Notes under the pieces: generated by a model
The model's database searches: none
Told to the model about the DNA's origin: nothing
What the model saw: the letters and a program-made list of their open reading frames with translations, nothing else
Program-made: the position numbers and the translations under genes
Assembly (NCBI GenBank): GCA_033961575.1
Contig: CM066734.1
Location: forward strand, 82,730,501 to 82,794,500
Source of the DNA: Aselliscus stoliczkanus
Lineage: Eukaryota > Chordata > Mammalia > Chiroptera > Hipposideridae
Length of the DNA: 64,000 nt
Reading direction: 5' to 3'
In this document: positions 24,301-35,859 of the stretch, one piece after another
How positions within the stretch are numbered: the first letter of the stretch is position 1
Layout: every line of letters starts with the position of its first letter

Positions 24301-25601
24301 ACCTCCCATAGCAATATACTGCCCACAAATCTACACAAACCTGCCACTTTGCTCTGCCACTAACCTTTCAAAATCTTCCCCATCCACCAAATTCTAGGAG
24401 TCCTATGTCACTCAATGGCATAATCTTAACCTCTTCTAGGTAATTTAATCTGAAAAACAAAAACAAACCAAAGTTTACTGGGTACAGAAAATTAATTTAA
24501 ATCTTGATGGGGGTGATTAGTTTAAACACACTACCTTTACCAAAATTTAGGATTTAAAACAAGTGAATTTGTGATTTTTGGTGAAGCCCATTGTTATAGC
24601 ACGTAAGTGTAACTGCTCAGGGCTTGCTTATTTATTATATATCTTTGTTGTTGTTGTTTATTACATTTGGGAGTGTTACATATTTTCAGTAATAGTTCAA
24701 ATATTTCTGAATTTATAGGCCCTATCATTCAGAATTTCAGATGAAAGGAAGTAAAGTCACAAAACTAAACAAAGTAATTGAAACTAATGAACAAAACAAG
24801 GTCTATACTTTAACCAAATATGCTGTTGAGATAGAAAAAAATGCAACTAAAGAACGTGAAAAAATAAAGGAAAGACTTTTCACAAATGTAAGTTAATAAC
24901 TCATTGAATTCCTTCCTTTTATTCTCCTTTGTATATTTCTTTCCCTCTTTGCTCTCATTGCTCTTCCTATCCTTCAATTTAGGAATTTTTCTTTATTATG
25001 TCTGTTAATATTGGCATACCAAGTGATCAAACCCATAAAGCATGCAGTCCCCTAAAACTTAACTTCTGACTAAAATGTGGTATAATTATGAATAAAATTG
25101 AAAGCCTAGATTCATTACTTTTTGAAAAGTTTGGGTAACTTTTTTGATTGGTGTAAAATACTTTCATATCTAAAAATTTCATTAAATTGTCAAATTTACC
25201 ATATTGGTTTCTAGATGCCAAGTGATTGAAAACTTTTTAAATCGTATTTGTTTTTAAAACTCCTTTATGCAAATTATGACTTGGTGCTGTAATATCAATA
25301 ATATTCCAAAACAAGGAAATTATTCCTATGATAATTACCATTCTCCAAGGTAAATTTACTTTAGTTAGTGAAAAAAGAGCTCTGGCATAATAGTCAGATG
25401 GCGCCTTCAGTCTTGTGTTTTGCCATTTCTCTTGTAACTTTTCTTTTGTTTATTTATTCATTCATTTATTTATTTATTTTACAGAATCATTCATCAGAGA
25501 AAAGCTTGACACCATTTCTGATCAGTTCCCTGGTATTCATCTCTTTTCTTATTTCCTTCTTTCCCCAAATCAAGTGCTCCAAACAAGATCTGCAAACTTA
25601 G
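20685..25601 (+). CDS. C-type-lectin-like type I membrane protein, six coding exons, unnamed
   Basis: Coding exons are 20685-20834, 21012-21143, 22288-22399, 22877-22937, 24719-24887 and 25485-25601; all introns are GT-AG, phases 0,0,1,2,0, total 741 nt = 246 aa plus TAG. Residues 1-18 look like a signal peptide. Residues 25-149 fit a long-form C-type lectin-like fold: Cys25-Cys36, Cys53-Cys149 and Cys124-Cys141 are the expected pairs, with W46..AQ..C53, the WIKL strand (86-89), W98 and W136-N-N before Cys141. The EPN/QPD calcium-sugar motif is absent and the loop between W98 and Cys124 is short, so calcium-dependent sugar binding is not predicted. Residues 153-208 are a Lys/Glu-rich, probably helical stalk. 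Residues 216-234 are one hydrophobic span, followed by a 12-residue tail. N-glycosylation sequons are at N21, N32, N67, N138, N193 and N209. The start has a purine at -3. The architecture recalls CD302, but no orthology is claimed. Confidence 0.85.
21012..21143 (+). CDS. Lectin-like gene, coding exon 2 (CTLD helix and WIGL-like strand)
   Basis: 44 codons in phase 0, acceptor ttcccag, donor gtatta. It carries Cys53 and the W-I-K-L strand. A truncated SINE sits just downstream of the donor, in the intron. Confidence 0.85.
21160..21243 (-). mobile_element. Truncated tRNA-derived SINE in lectin-like gene intron
   Basis: T-run (tail in reverse) then GAGGGCAGTGTCACTGGCCC; 5' end missing; flanked by ttaaattatctttttt copies. 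Confidence 0.85.
21271..21337. repeat. (CA)n microsatellite in lectin-like gene intron
   Basis: CA repeat with interruptions (CAGACA, CGCAGA). Confidence 0.92.
22288..22399 (+). CDS. Lectin-like gene, coding exon 3 (CTLD loop region)
   Basis: Acceptor ttttag, donor gtgaga, ends in phase 1. It begins N-S-Q-W-K-F, continuing the strand left by exon 2, and holds Cys124 followed by V-E. The calcium-site motif usually found here is missing. Confidence 0.83.
22877..22937 (+). CDS. Lectin-like gene, coding exon 4 (CTLD C-terminal strand)
   Basis: Acceptor atgcag, donor gtaagt, phases 1 to 2. It encodes K-W-N-N-T-D-C and F-L-C, the classic closing strand and last two cysteines of the fold. Confidence 0.87.
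24719..24887 (+). CDS. Lectin-like gene, coding exon 5 (charged stalk)
   Basis: Acceptor tttatag, donor gtaagt, phases 2 to 0. The 56 codons are rich in Lys, Glu, Asn and Thr, with a K-E-R-E-K-I-K-E-R run. They are probably helical and could form a membrane-proximal stalk or coiled coil. Confidence 0.8.
25485..25601 (+). CDS. Lectin-like gene, coding exon 6 (membrane segment, tail, stop)
   Basis: Acceptor tttacag preceded by a T/A-rich tract. It encodes N-H-S (sequon), a roughly 19-residue hydrophobic span, then P-Q-I-K-C-S-K-Q-D-L-Q-T and TAG at 25599. The cytoplasmic tail is short and shows no ITAM, ITIM or dileucine signal. Confidence 0.82.
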   Translation, partial: NHSSEKSLTPFLISSLVFISFLISFFPQIKCSKQDLQT

Positions 25602-25624
25602 CTTGCTTAAAAAGATTCCCATTG

Positions 25625-25713
25625 TGGGCCCGCCGAGTGGTGCGGTGGTTAAGATCTGGCTTGGGAAGCCAGCGGCCCCGGTTCGGGTCCCACATACGAG
25701 GGCCAGTGATACT

Positions 25714-25740
<27 letters not shown>
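25625..25740 (+). mobile_element. Short SINE just after the lectin-like stop codon
   Basis: Perfect 16-bp target duplication AAAAAGATTCCCATTG at 25609-25624 and 25741-25756. It starts 24 bp after the TAG, so it lies in the predicted 3'UTR. Confidence 0.93.
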
Positions 25741-25745
<5 letters not shown>

Positions 25746-25756
25746 GATTCCCATTG

Positions 25757-27900
25757 ACTCAACTCTGCAGCACTCTAATATGTCTCAGGGCCTCAGTTTC
25801 AGAAACTTTAAAGAGTCTATGATTTTATCCTATTTGTAAGATAACAAGATATCTTCCCATGGTTTCAGGGATATGGACAGAAGACACAAGACTCCTGAAC
25901 ACAAGACAAAAGACTTTATCACTCACAGTAATCACAGCAGAGTATCAGCATATGCACTGATTCCCCAGTCCAAATTTTTACAGTGCTATGTAAAGAGGGC
26001 CAGGAGACATCTGAATATACAGGAGGTTGTTTTACAGGGGAGGAACTCCAAACTTAGAGAACTCATTGTTTTGAGTAGTAAGCTTACTATACCAGATCTT
26101 GACCCTGGAGGGAGCCATTACCTTTGCTATAACTGGACAGCAAAAAAGCCTGCCCTTTTTTCTGAAAGGAGGTACTACCTCTATCTTCCTAGGATGCTTA
26201 CATCCTTGAAAAGATAGTTCAAAATCAAGGCAGCCAGTGCCTTTTACTTGCAAAACGTGCAGAAAAAGCAAACAGATGCATGGGGAACTGTCTCTCAAAA
26301 TGTTGTGAAGACTGGGAATGGGTACTCAAATGCTTCTGGAAAGATAGACTCTAAACCAAATATTTCTGATTTTTCTTCCTTTAAAAATTAGTTCTTATTT
26401 TTAACTTTATATCTTCTCTGCAAAATGAAATATGGATTTTTATCCTGGTTAGTAAGAGATATTTAGAGAGTTGTATGCTAGACTTGTCGCACAGGTTCTC
26501 AACCCTTATTCTATAATATAAAGGTAAAAACAAAAGAAAAAACAATATAAAGGAATAGTGCTGCTTTTTATTTGTTTGTTTTTGTTTTTTAAGAGAAGAG
26601 AAATAGAGGCATGAAAAATCATTGTCCTTATATTTGTATTGTAGATCAAGATTGTATTCTACATTACTCTCTCCTCAAATTGTGAATGTAACATTAAAAT
26701 AAGGCTTTGTAAACAACTATTGTGCTTAAAAGAAATTACTGTTTAATAATTTTCAATAGTCATAATTTTAAAATAGTTTCATATATAACATCAGTTGTAT
26801 GTGAATAATAATTTAGATAAAGGTTATCCAAAATTATGATTTTTTTAAACCAAATTTAAATACTGTAATATAGAAATCTGTTTCTTATTCCTTTTCTGAG
26901 TTAAAAAAAAAGACACTATTCTAACTTAATATCATAACATAGAAACTCTCCAGCTTTTAAATACTAATAATTTCAAAGAACTCTGGTAAACTGCTATCAA
27001 CATAAGAAACATCCCAACCTGTAGAGAATTTTTATGAGTTTATTTGAGCCAAACTGATGCCATATGGCAGGGAGCCAAGTCTCAAGTGCTCTGGAGAATA
27101 ATAGTTTTGCAGTTTCTTTTATGCAGTTTCTTTTATTGCATTAAGGAGGGAGCATAAGGAAAATCACATGGAGGTGGGAAAAAACAAGATGAGAATTGGA
27201 TTACAGGAAAGTTAATAACATTATGTGCTCTCTTGAGAGTGGTTATTTTAAAAGTATGTTAACCAGATACACAGAACAGTGGACAGGGCTTACTTAAGGA
27301 CAAGATGAACCTTTTATAAAAAGGATATGCCTGAGGCATGACTACCCAGCCTGATCTGCCCAGTTAGGGTTTTAAGATCAGGTCACCCTGTGAGGCTACT
27401 TACTTTCTATAGAACCCCTTTTGTCGTCCACAGTATACATTGTGCAACCTATCTGATTGAGACAAAGGCATTTGTAGGAACCACCACGCTGGGTACACTG
27501 CAGAAGAGACATTGTTTTACAAATGATGAATGCTCCTCTTATCTTGAATGATCTGTCTTAATACTACCCAAGATGATGCAAGAGCTTTAGGGCAAATGAA
27601 ATGTCCTTGGTCTCTGTCCTCAATGTTGCCTGCCTTAAACAGAGATAATGTTGATTATTTTGACTTCCTGTTTGGTCTTAAAAACTAGTAATTTAATTAA
27701 ATATGAAGAATGGAACCAAGGGAAAGAAATCAATATTACAAGCAGAAATTTTAAAAATAAGAAAACTAGGATCAGAACTGCGTGTGAGGCAAAAAGACAC
27801 GATCTCTGAAGGCTTGGATGCTTAGAAACTTTCCTCTTGGATTTTGGATTAAATAATTTTGCTACAGAAACATGAGGTTTTTTGTTTTTGTTCTTTTTTT
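25757..27900. other. 3' flank of lectin-like gene; repeat-like, no gene
   Basis: The 3'UTR must lie here, but no well-placed AATAAA was found within 500 bp of the stop. 27020-27480 reads like a decayed LTR (subfamily not assigned). The open frame at 25873-26217 has no support. Confidence 0.35.
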
Positions 27901-29320
27901 TTTTTTAACCCATTACAGTAGTATGCATTTATTAAATTAACTCAGTGAATAAAAATCATAAAATTATAATAAATTATTTTTCAAATTTCAAAGACAATAA
28001 ATACTGAAAAAAGAAATACCATACAATGAAAATATGTAATATTTTATTATATAAACATTGAAACCTTCTAAACAACAAAAGGCTAATGGTATTTGTGAAA
28101 ACATATCCACAAAAATTAATGATTGACCAAAGATAAATATATTTATGATTAAATAAAAATCTACAAAAATATAAAAGCATTCCCCAAGAAGAAAACAAAT
28201 GACATAATTTAAATAATAATTTAAAAGAGTAGGCATAGCCAACATGCATTTGAAAAATATTCAACCTTGCTTATAAGAGAAATAAAACTCATACTAATAA
28301 GACACATTTTTTTTTTTTTGCCCATTAAATTATAAAATTAACAAAGACATAAAGCTCAAAGCTAGATGAAAAATATTTTATATAAAACTCCTGGCCAAAC
28401 AGGCACTTTCAAACTTTAATTCTGGATCAGAATTAAATTCTAGGATCTGAATTAGAAACTGAAACCTATTTCTGAAAGATATTTGGAAATATGATTCAAA
28501 GATCAGAAATGTTCATACTCATTATTCAGGAATTTCCAAGTCCCCTTCTAAGAATGTAGAAGGACATTACTAGAGTATGCAGTAAGATTCATGTACGTAT
28601 GTGCATGTTACAGCTATATGTATAACAGCAGAAAACAAATAAATACCAAACTGTGAAAATAATATAATATAAACCCCTTTAAGGGTGGCTAAATATTGTA
28701 ATGTATCGATAAATTGAAATATTGTGGAGCCATTGTATAAAATTATATAGAACAGTTTTCTTTTGTTGCCCATAAAGCTTTAAAAAAAAAGCACCAGGGA
28801 ATGAAAAAGGACAATATTTCATCAGGAGGGGAACTATTCCAACCAAAGAAGTACAGTTATCTATTTTACGTTTTGAACTTTGAAAAATAGAATCAATTGC
28901 TTCAAATTTGTTAAACATTATTAATCTTTAAAAATGTCACTGTGAAAAATATGACATAAGTACAAAAAAGCAGCTTACAAAATCAATGTACTATACACAA
29001 ACACTCATATATAAACATACAGAACTAAAAACACATTTTTACTAATGGTTGGTTATCTTTGGGTGGGTGGGTACATGAATTGTTTTTCTCTTTTTTTTCT
29101 TATTGATTTTAAAATTTTTTTTAAAGTTTAATCACTAAACTCTATCTACAACTGTTTTATAAGTGAAATAATATATATATATATATATTGTATTCAGTGC
29201 TTCCTTAGTCTACTTGATTATGAAAATTTAAATAATAAAACACAGAAATGTAATAAAGCCATGTGCAGTTCTGTTAATTAGGGCACAGGAAGTCTTTTGG
29301 GCTTATATTTTTTAAAAATA
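27901..29320. other. AT-rich intergenic DNA, no gene
   Basis: Overlapping Phe/Leu/Tyr-rich frames on the minus strand are what AT-rich DNA gives; there is a (TA)n run at 29169-29188. Confidence 0.5.
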
Positions 29321-29324
29321 AAGT

Positions 29325-29590
29325 AGAGCGATTAAGTGTGAGGGCTTTCGAATAAAATGGCCTGATTCAAATTCCAGCTTAGATCATTTATGTACTAACC
29401 TGGGAAAGTTGTTTAACCTTTGTAAGGCTTAGTTTCTTCATCACTAAAATTGAAGTAACAATAATAATATTTACTTCCTTGGGTTGTCATGAAAAAATCC
29501 TTATAATGAGAAAATCCTTAAGAAGTGCTAATATAGTTCCTGAGCCTGGCTTATTAAAAGTGCTCAACAAATGTCAGCTCTGTAACTACT
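29325..29590 (+). mobile_element. MIR SINE
   Basis: Contains aattccagcttagatcattt..acctgggaaagttgtttaac..cttagtttcttcatc, the MIR core in sense orientation. Confidence 0.8.
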
Positions 29591-31615
29591 GTTAGAAGAA
29601 TCTAATTGCATTAGAGGATCAGCACCACAATAAGCAGTGCATTGTAGTGAATGCCCTTCCCTGTCACCTTAGGTGAGTGCATAGAAAAAAGGCAACCTGG
29701 AGGCCAGAAATATAGCAAAGGAAATGGGACCTAACTCCTGCATGCTTCTTGGAGAGCTTCCAGGCACAGGAAGAGGAAGGTCCTGGAGGTACCTGTGCTG
29801 GAACAACCCATGGCCAAGTTGATTTGAAACAAAAAGAGGAATTTAGAAAAGAGCTGGGGTGGGGAGAGCTGGGGCAGAGGTGAAGAGCACTGCAGAGTTT
29901 CACCTCAAGACCCAAGAAGAAAGAGCCTGTCTATTTCAGCCTTCTGCCTTCCACACATGGAGAATTTCCAATTCTGAAGATCAAGTCCAAATTCCTCTTT
30001 GTACTGCATGGTCTTCTGTGTTTTGCTTGCTGTCTTCCTTCCCAACTGCACCACTTCCCTTGTTAGCACTATGGTACAGTCACTTCAAAGCACTGCCACT
30101 AAGGTACCCTCCTGCTTCTACATGTACTTTCCCTCCCCTCTTTCCACACTTTTTCAGCTCATACACTTCTACTCATCTTTTCAGACTCCTTTTCTAATCT
30201 TTTCATGTTGAGAATAACACATCTTCTTTTATGCCATCAAAATTCCTATATCCCTCATCAACTATAACACCTTTCAATATATAAAATTTATTAATTTATA
30301 GCTTTATTTCCCAACAGAATTATTTTGGAGTTTTAATTTCATGCCTCCTTCACTTGCCATACCACTTCCCTTATCTGTAAATCTCTCCTCTCACTTCTCA
30401 ACTTTCCAAATCTTACCCAAATATTAAAAGTCACTTCAAATTCCTGGCCACCTCATCCCATCACATGTTGTCTGTCTTCTGGACTTCTTTTGTCCTTCAG
30501 TTATTCTATCAGTCATTTAGAAATTAAATCCTGAAATAACTTCTACTTGTTAAATTTTTATGTAATTTTTCACGTGCCTCTGTGAAATCTTTTCTGCTGT
30601 AGTACATTCTTCATTGTTGTAGCTCTCAACAACCAGCCATGTTAAAAAATATCTCCAACCTGCTGTGTCTTCGTCCTTATTTACCTCAGTGCTATTTCTC
30701 TTTTGAAACACTCTAGCTCTTCAGACTCCTTGTGGTTCCTTTCACTAGAGCTATAGAATTTCAATAGTACTAGTAATTCCTTTCATCTCCTTTCCTTTCA
30801 AGAAAACCAGAAATTTGAACCTGAATATTCCCAAATAAATATCTTATATATCTCTAGTGAGTGGGGGAAGTGCCCTGTCTCTGTTGCCATCTAGAGGTCA
30901 GAAGGGGGAAAGAAATTATCATTCTGTATCACTTCCATTCCAGTAGCCTCCTTACCTTGAAGTCTCTGTTATTCTTGAATGTGGCCCTCTTCCTTGTCTC
31001 ACTGATGTCATGTACTGTCCTCAGGCTCCCTGACCCAATCCTGCTTCAGATGTTTATTCTCAATTCTGTCTCAAACTTGTCATAATCCTGGGCTATATCA
31101 GTGCCCACACAAAGGGTTCAGTCAAACTCCTGAACTCTTTTATTTAAAAGACCTTCATCTCACTTACTAATTAGCCTCTTACTGCCCATTACCAAGAAAT
31201 TCTTTATCTTTAAAGTTTTTCAATTCTAAAATTTTCTTCTCTGCTCTAGTATTCATTTTTAGGTAAGTCCATATTTCCATATGAGTGCCAAACATTCTTA
31301 CTATCTATTGTATTAATCAATGAAGAAACATTGTTATTATTGATACTGTGGTTGGATAATGTTGGATTTGTAAAATTGTATATCTGAAAGTCTACAGACT
31401 TCTGCAGAAGTGTTGCGAAGTTTGTCTTTAGCAATGCTGTGACATTTTGTACTTCACTAGATCCTCTTACTCTCACACTATTCTTTGATGGTTTAATTCA
31501 GTTCATGTTAGGAATTCTCCACTTGTGGGAATTTCACTTCCTCCACCACTTATCAAAAACTACAATACCTTGCATACATTAAGTGCTCTTGTTGAATGAA
31601 ATAGTGAACAGCATA
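29591..31615. other. Intergenic, no gene recognised
   Basis: Pyrimidine-rich on the + strand, with diffuse resemblance to old repeats. Short open frames lack splice or domain support. Confidence 0.45.
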
Positions 31616-31621
31616 GTATAT

Positions 31622-32110
31622 TAAAAAGAGCACAGGCCCTGATGTTGGAAGGTCCAAGTTACCATTCACTTGTTAGCTGATGCAGGAACTTGTATGGAAA
31701 TTAGTTCACTTAACTTATGGAAGGTTTCTTTTCTTTCATTTTATTTATTTTTTTAAACATTTTTATTGGGCAACAGTGTGTTTTTTCCAGGACCGAAGTC
31801 AAGTCATTGTCCTTCAATCTAGTTGTGGAGGGCACAGCTCAGCTCCAAGTCCAGTCGCCGTTTTCAATCTAGTTGCGGGGTGTGTGTGTGCGGGGGGCAG
31901 GCCACGATCCCATGTGAGAATCGAATGAGGAACCTTGTTGTTCAGAGCACACGCTCTAAACGACTGAGCTATCTGGCTGCCCCTATGGAAGGTTTCTTTT
32001 TCCTTGTCTATAAAAAAAGAAAAAAAAGAAAATAATGCCTGCTTTCCCTACATTTCATAGTTCTTATGAGGAGTAAATAGACTAATCATTGTAAGATGAC
32101 TTTAACTGTT
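31622..32110 (+). mobile_element. MIR SINE, split by a younger SINE
   Basis: Left half agagcacaggccctgatgtt..ttagctgatgcaggaact and right half cttgtctataaa..ttcttatgaggagtaaatag flank the insert at 31741-31983. Confidence 0.65.
31741..31983 (-). mobile_element. tRNA-derived SINE nested in MIR
   Basis: Target duplication TATGGAAGGTTTCTTTT at 31716-31732 and 31984-32000. In reverse it shows a tRNA-like head with agctcagtcgtttagagcgt and a GGTTCGATTC-like box (aatgag/tcgattct variant). Confidence 0.8.
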
Positions 32111-32784
32111 GTAAAGACTATATAAATAAATTAATGAATGAACATATTTCAATCTGCTGATGGATGGCTTATTAACCTGTTTGGTAAACTATGGCTCTGA
32201 TAGCTAATAATGTCTGTTAAATAATTATAACCTCATAATAACATTGTTAAACAAGTACATCCAATGATTAGACTCAGAAAAGTATATCAATTTTGAAACT
32301 ATTTTTTGTCAAGTCAGAAAAGACACTTCTGGTAGGCAAAATTTTCTTTACTCATCAAATTACACAATCTTTCAGAAAGAACTCATGGTATAGGATTTAG
32401 TTAACAGAGTTAAATTTTAGCCCAATTTTCCCAGGCGTCTTGAGTAGATAAAAGCTTCATTAGTGACAAGATTAATTTTTGGTTGGAAGCAACAGTAGAG
32501 TAGTGGTATTGATATTACATAGACAGATAAATTGTTACTAGTGGGGCAACTTGCCTACAAAGACTTTAGGGTTGGGTAAGGAAATGTTTTACTTTAGACA
32601 TCTTTAAAAAAGTAAACAATTTCATGAAAACACAATTCACCATTTTTTAACATCTTTGTGTTTGCTATATATGCTACATGTTTCCACAAATTTTGTGCTT
32701 TTAAATATTTTTTAATGTTTTTTATATACAAACTCTCATCATTTAAGGGCTAAGGCTATATATTACATTCTCAATTCTCCTAGT

Positions 32785-32955
32785 TCTTTGCTACTCAAAG
32801 TTTGTCCCATAGATCAGCAATGATATCACCTGAGAACCTGTTAAAAATGCAGGACCTGAGGACACACCTCTGACCTACTGAATCTACATCTGAATTTTAA
32901 CAAGATGCCCTAGTGATTCATAAGCACATTAAAGTTTGAGAAGCACTGCCTTAGT
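32785..32955 (-). mobile_element. MER5A-type hAT element
   Basis: Reverse complement starts cagtgcttctcaaactttaa and ends in a tttgagtagcaaag-like end, the MER5A pattern. Confidence 0.8.
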
Positions 32956-33235
32956 TCGCTGTTCTGTGAAAATGGCAAACAGTACAGGATTTCATTAATA
33001 AAAGTTCAAAGTTCTCCTTTCTACTCTCCTCTCACATCTCAGCCCATAGCTTTTTAAATTGTGGTAACTATTTGATATGTCTTTACTCTTGTACACATTT
33101 CCTATGCATATACAAATATAAAGGTATAATTCATAAATTCTCATAGTTTATAAACCTATGAAGTAGAAAGATAATTGGGGTGCAAAGTAATTAGTTAAGG
33201 TATTTTTAAAAATTATATTCTAATAATGGATTATC

Positions 33236-33344
33236 TTTTTTTTTTTTTTTTGAGGGCAGAGTCACTGGCCCTCGTATGTGGGACCCAAACCGGGGCTGCT
33301 GGCTTCCCAAGCCAGCGCTTAACCACCGCGCCACTCGGGCAGCC
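33236..33344 (-). mobile_element. Short tRNA-derived SINE
   Basis: T-run, GAGGGCAGAGTCACTGGCCC, GGTTTGGGTCCCAC in reverse, and end GGCTGCCCGAGTGGCGC in reverse; ctaataat flanks both sides. Confidence 0.88.
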
Positions 33345-33560
33345 CTAATAATATTAACTTAAATGAGCACTTACTTTGTTTCAGGTACTCCTCTCATTTT
33401 GCCTCTCAATCACATAGGAAATAGGTATTACTGATCTGATGGAACCATTGAGGCACAGTGATTTACCCAAGATAACACAGTGAGTTAATGAGAGGTAGGA
33501 TTTAAACTTTCAGTTTGACTCCAAAGCCTTCATTTGAAACCGTGACATTATACCACTTTA
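33345..33560. mobile_element. MIR-like remnant
   Basis: gagcacttactttgtttcag..ggaaataggtattactgatc..aggcacagtgatttacccaa is MIR-like. Confidence 0.6.
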
Positions 33561-34570
33561 CTCAGAATATGAGTTTCATTTTAGATTTTCAGGGACTTAT
33601 TTATAGACCACCAAAGAATTAAAAAGGGCATTTTAAAAATTACAAACACAAAATTAAGCATAGGTTCCATATTTCCAGTGCTATCATATATTCGTACGAA
33701 ACAAAAACTTCCTAGAATAACTCAATTTTATTTCTGGGTGCCAAGGTACAATACCTAAGAACAGTTACTATGGATCCATTGTGAATCCTGTCTTATGTTC
33801 CAAATGACGTGTGGGTTTCTAGAAAAAAACAAATATATTATTTATATTTCTCAGTAAGTTTCCTTCTGGAAGGTTAGCTGTTTGTGATTATTAAAGGTCA
33901 CTTTCCTAGAAGACTCACCATGCATAGGCCAGAAAAGTTCCTGAGAGAACTGTGACTAGCTTTGAATTTTCATGTTCTGAGTTACTGATACTATCATACA
34001 AAATAAGTCCTTCAAAGGGTGCTTGAATCTTGACCAGAATACATAACAACAATATGTGTAACCTTGCATAGTAAAGTTTATATCTTAAATCATAACAATT
34101 TTCCAAAATCTATGTCTATTGCTAATGATATTTCTTTTATTTTCATGCTAATTAGTTTTCTAATAAGTATGACTTCAAGAAAGAAATAATTTTTCCAATA
34201 TCAAAAAACTGGAAAACAAGGAAGCTTTCTATTTCATTTTCCCTTTTCTAACCTATTTCTACTTTCATTTGTTTAGGGATTTTGCTGGGTTTTTTAAAAC
34301 CAGTTGTGTGAAATCACTAGAGTGGCCATGCCTTGTTGTGCCTAAAGTAGTCCTGTTTTATTTCTGTTGTTCTATTGTAATTGGTAAGAGCAGACTCTTA
34401 AATTATCATGAATGTTCATTGTTGGATGATCAATTATATGTTCACCCTACATATGACTTTATTACATCAGAAAATTAGTATCAGGTAATAATCTTATTTT
34501 TTTCATTACTCATGAAGCAAAGGCCTATCTGACTATAAATGGTTTAAATATGTGTTTCATATCTGAGCTT
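33561..34570. other. Intergenic, no gene recognised
   Basis: AT-rich; nothing exon-like found. Confidence 0.5.
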
Positions 34571-34576
34571 TGTGTT

Positions 34577-34815
34577 GTTTTTTTAGCTGAGCCATCCTGC
34601 CACCTGTTGGCAGCTCAGTGGCAGCTTAGCTCGGGCTGGGCATTGAACTACTGTTGTTCAGAGCTCAGCTCGCACTCTTTTTTTTTTTTTTTTTTTTTTT
34701 TTAAGAGGACACAGAGTCACTGGCCCATGTGGGAACCGAACCAGTGGCCATACTTCTCAGCGCTTCACACTCCCAAGCCAACTAAACCAACTGAGCCACT
34801 CGGCCGGCTGGCCCT
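34577..34815 (-). mobile_element. Nested tRNA-derived SINEs
   Basis: Two joined heads (gagccatcctgcc and tgagccactcggccggc) around a T-run; flanked by gagctttgt(g/t)tt. Confidence 0.7.
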
Positions 34816-34849
34816 TGAGCTTTGTTTTAATGGTTGGAACTGTCCAACT

Positions 34850-34851
34850 TT

Positions 34852-34894
<43 letters not shown>

Positions 34895-35368
34895 GGGAAT
34901 TGGTGGAGGGGAACAGTGTTGGGGAATTGGGGAGGGGGATCAGACAAATTGTTGCTCTTCAATCTTAGTTGTGGAGAGCACCAGTCGCTGTCTGGCTGCT
35001 TGTAGGCAGTTCGTGTCCTCTAAGCTCAAGGTGCTGTGTTACAGTCTAAGTTGTGGGTGGGCGTAGCCGTCATCCCATGCAGGAGTCTAACCCAGCAGCC
35101 TTGTTGTTAAGAGCGCACGCCTTATATACTGAACCATCTGGGTGGCAGCTCAGCTCAGCCTTAGTTGTGGGCGGGTGTAGCCCATCATCAAACAGGCAGT
35201 CTTGTTAGGAGCACGTGCTCTCACCAACTGACCCATCCTGCCACCTGTTGGCAGCTCAGTGGCAGCTCAGCTCGGGAGCAGTGTCACTGGCCCATATGGA
35301 TGGCTCTGTTGCTCAGAGCTCTCGCTCTTAAGCTAACTCTTAACCAACTGAGCCATTGAGCTGGCCCA
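34850..35368 (-). mobile_element. Composite SINE cluster with (TTTA)n tail
   Basis: (TTTA)n at 34851-34894, then the family body, with two tRNA-like heads in tandem; flanked by aactg(t/g)ccaacttt. Confidence 0.72.
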
Positions 35369-35416
35369 GAACTGGCCAACTTTAACTGATAAAATGAAAT
35401 GAAAAATATTACGATA

Positions 35417-35847
35417 GGGCTGGCTGAGTGGCGCATTGGTTAAGAGCTGGTTTTGGGATGCCAGAGGCCCCGGTTCGGATCCCACATGTGAGGGCCAGTG
35501 ACACTGCCCTCTATAGCTAACAACAGCTCCACCTGGAGCTGGGTTGCGCGAGCCCCGGCAACGGTGTAGCTACAGTGAGTGGCTCCCATGGGCTACAGTG
35601 AGTGGCCGGCAGCCAGAGTGAGCTGCCAATAGCCGCAGTGAGCAATATCCAGAGGCTGCGACCAATCTGCCTCATCCGGGAAGAGCACAATGACGATACC
35701 AACATGGGCCAGTGAAGCAACATCCTCCACAACTAGACTGAAGAACAAAAAGGACAGCAACTTGTCTGTTCCCCTTCCCGGACTCCCCAACGCTGTTCCC
35801 CTCCCCCAATTCTCCAATAAAAATCTTTAAAAAAAAAACAAAAAAAA
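35417..35847 (+). mobile_element. Composite tRNA-derived SINE
   Basis: Head GGGCTGGCTGAGTGGCGC, tail CCAATAAAAATCTT plus A-run; duplication gaaaaatatta(c/g)gata on both sides. Confidence 0.88.
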
Positions 35848-35859
35848 GAAAAATATTAG

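Noticed and set aside
25873..26217. 114-residue frame downstream of the lectin-like gene
   Set aside because: No signal, domain or splice context, and the opposite strand is also open; probably repeat-derived.
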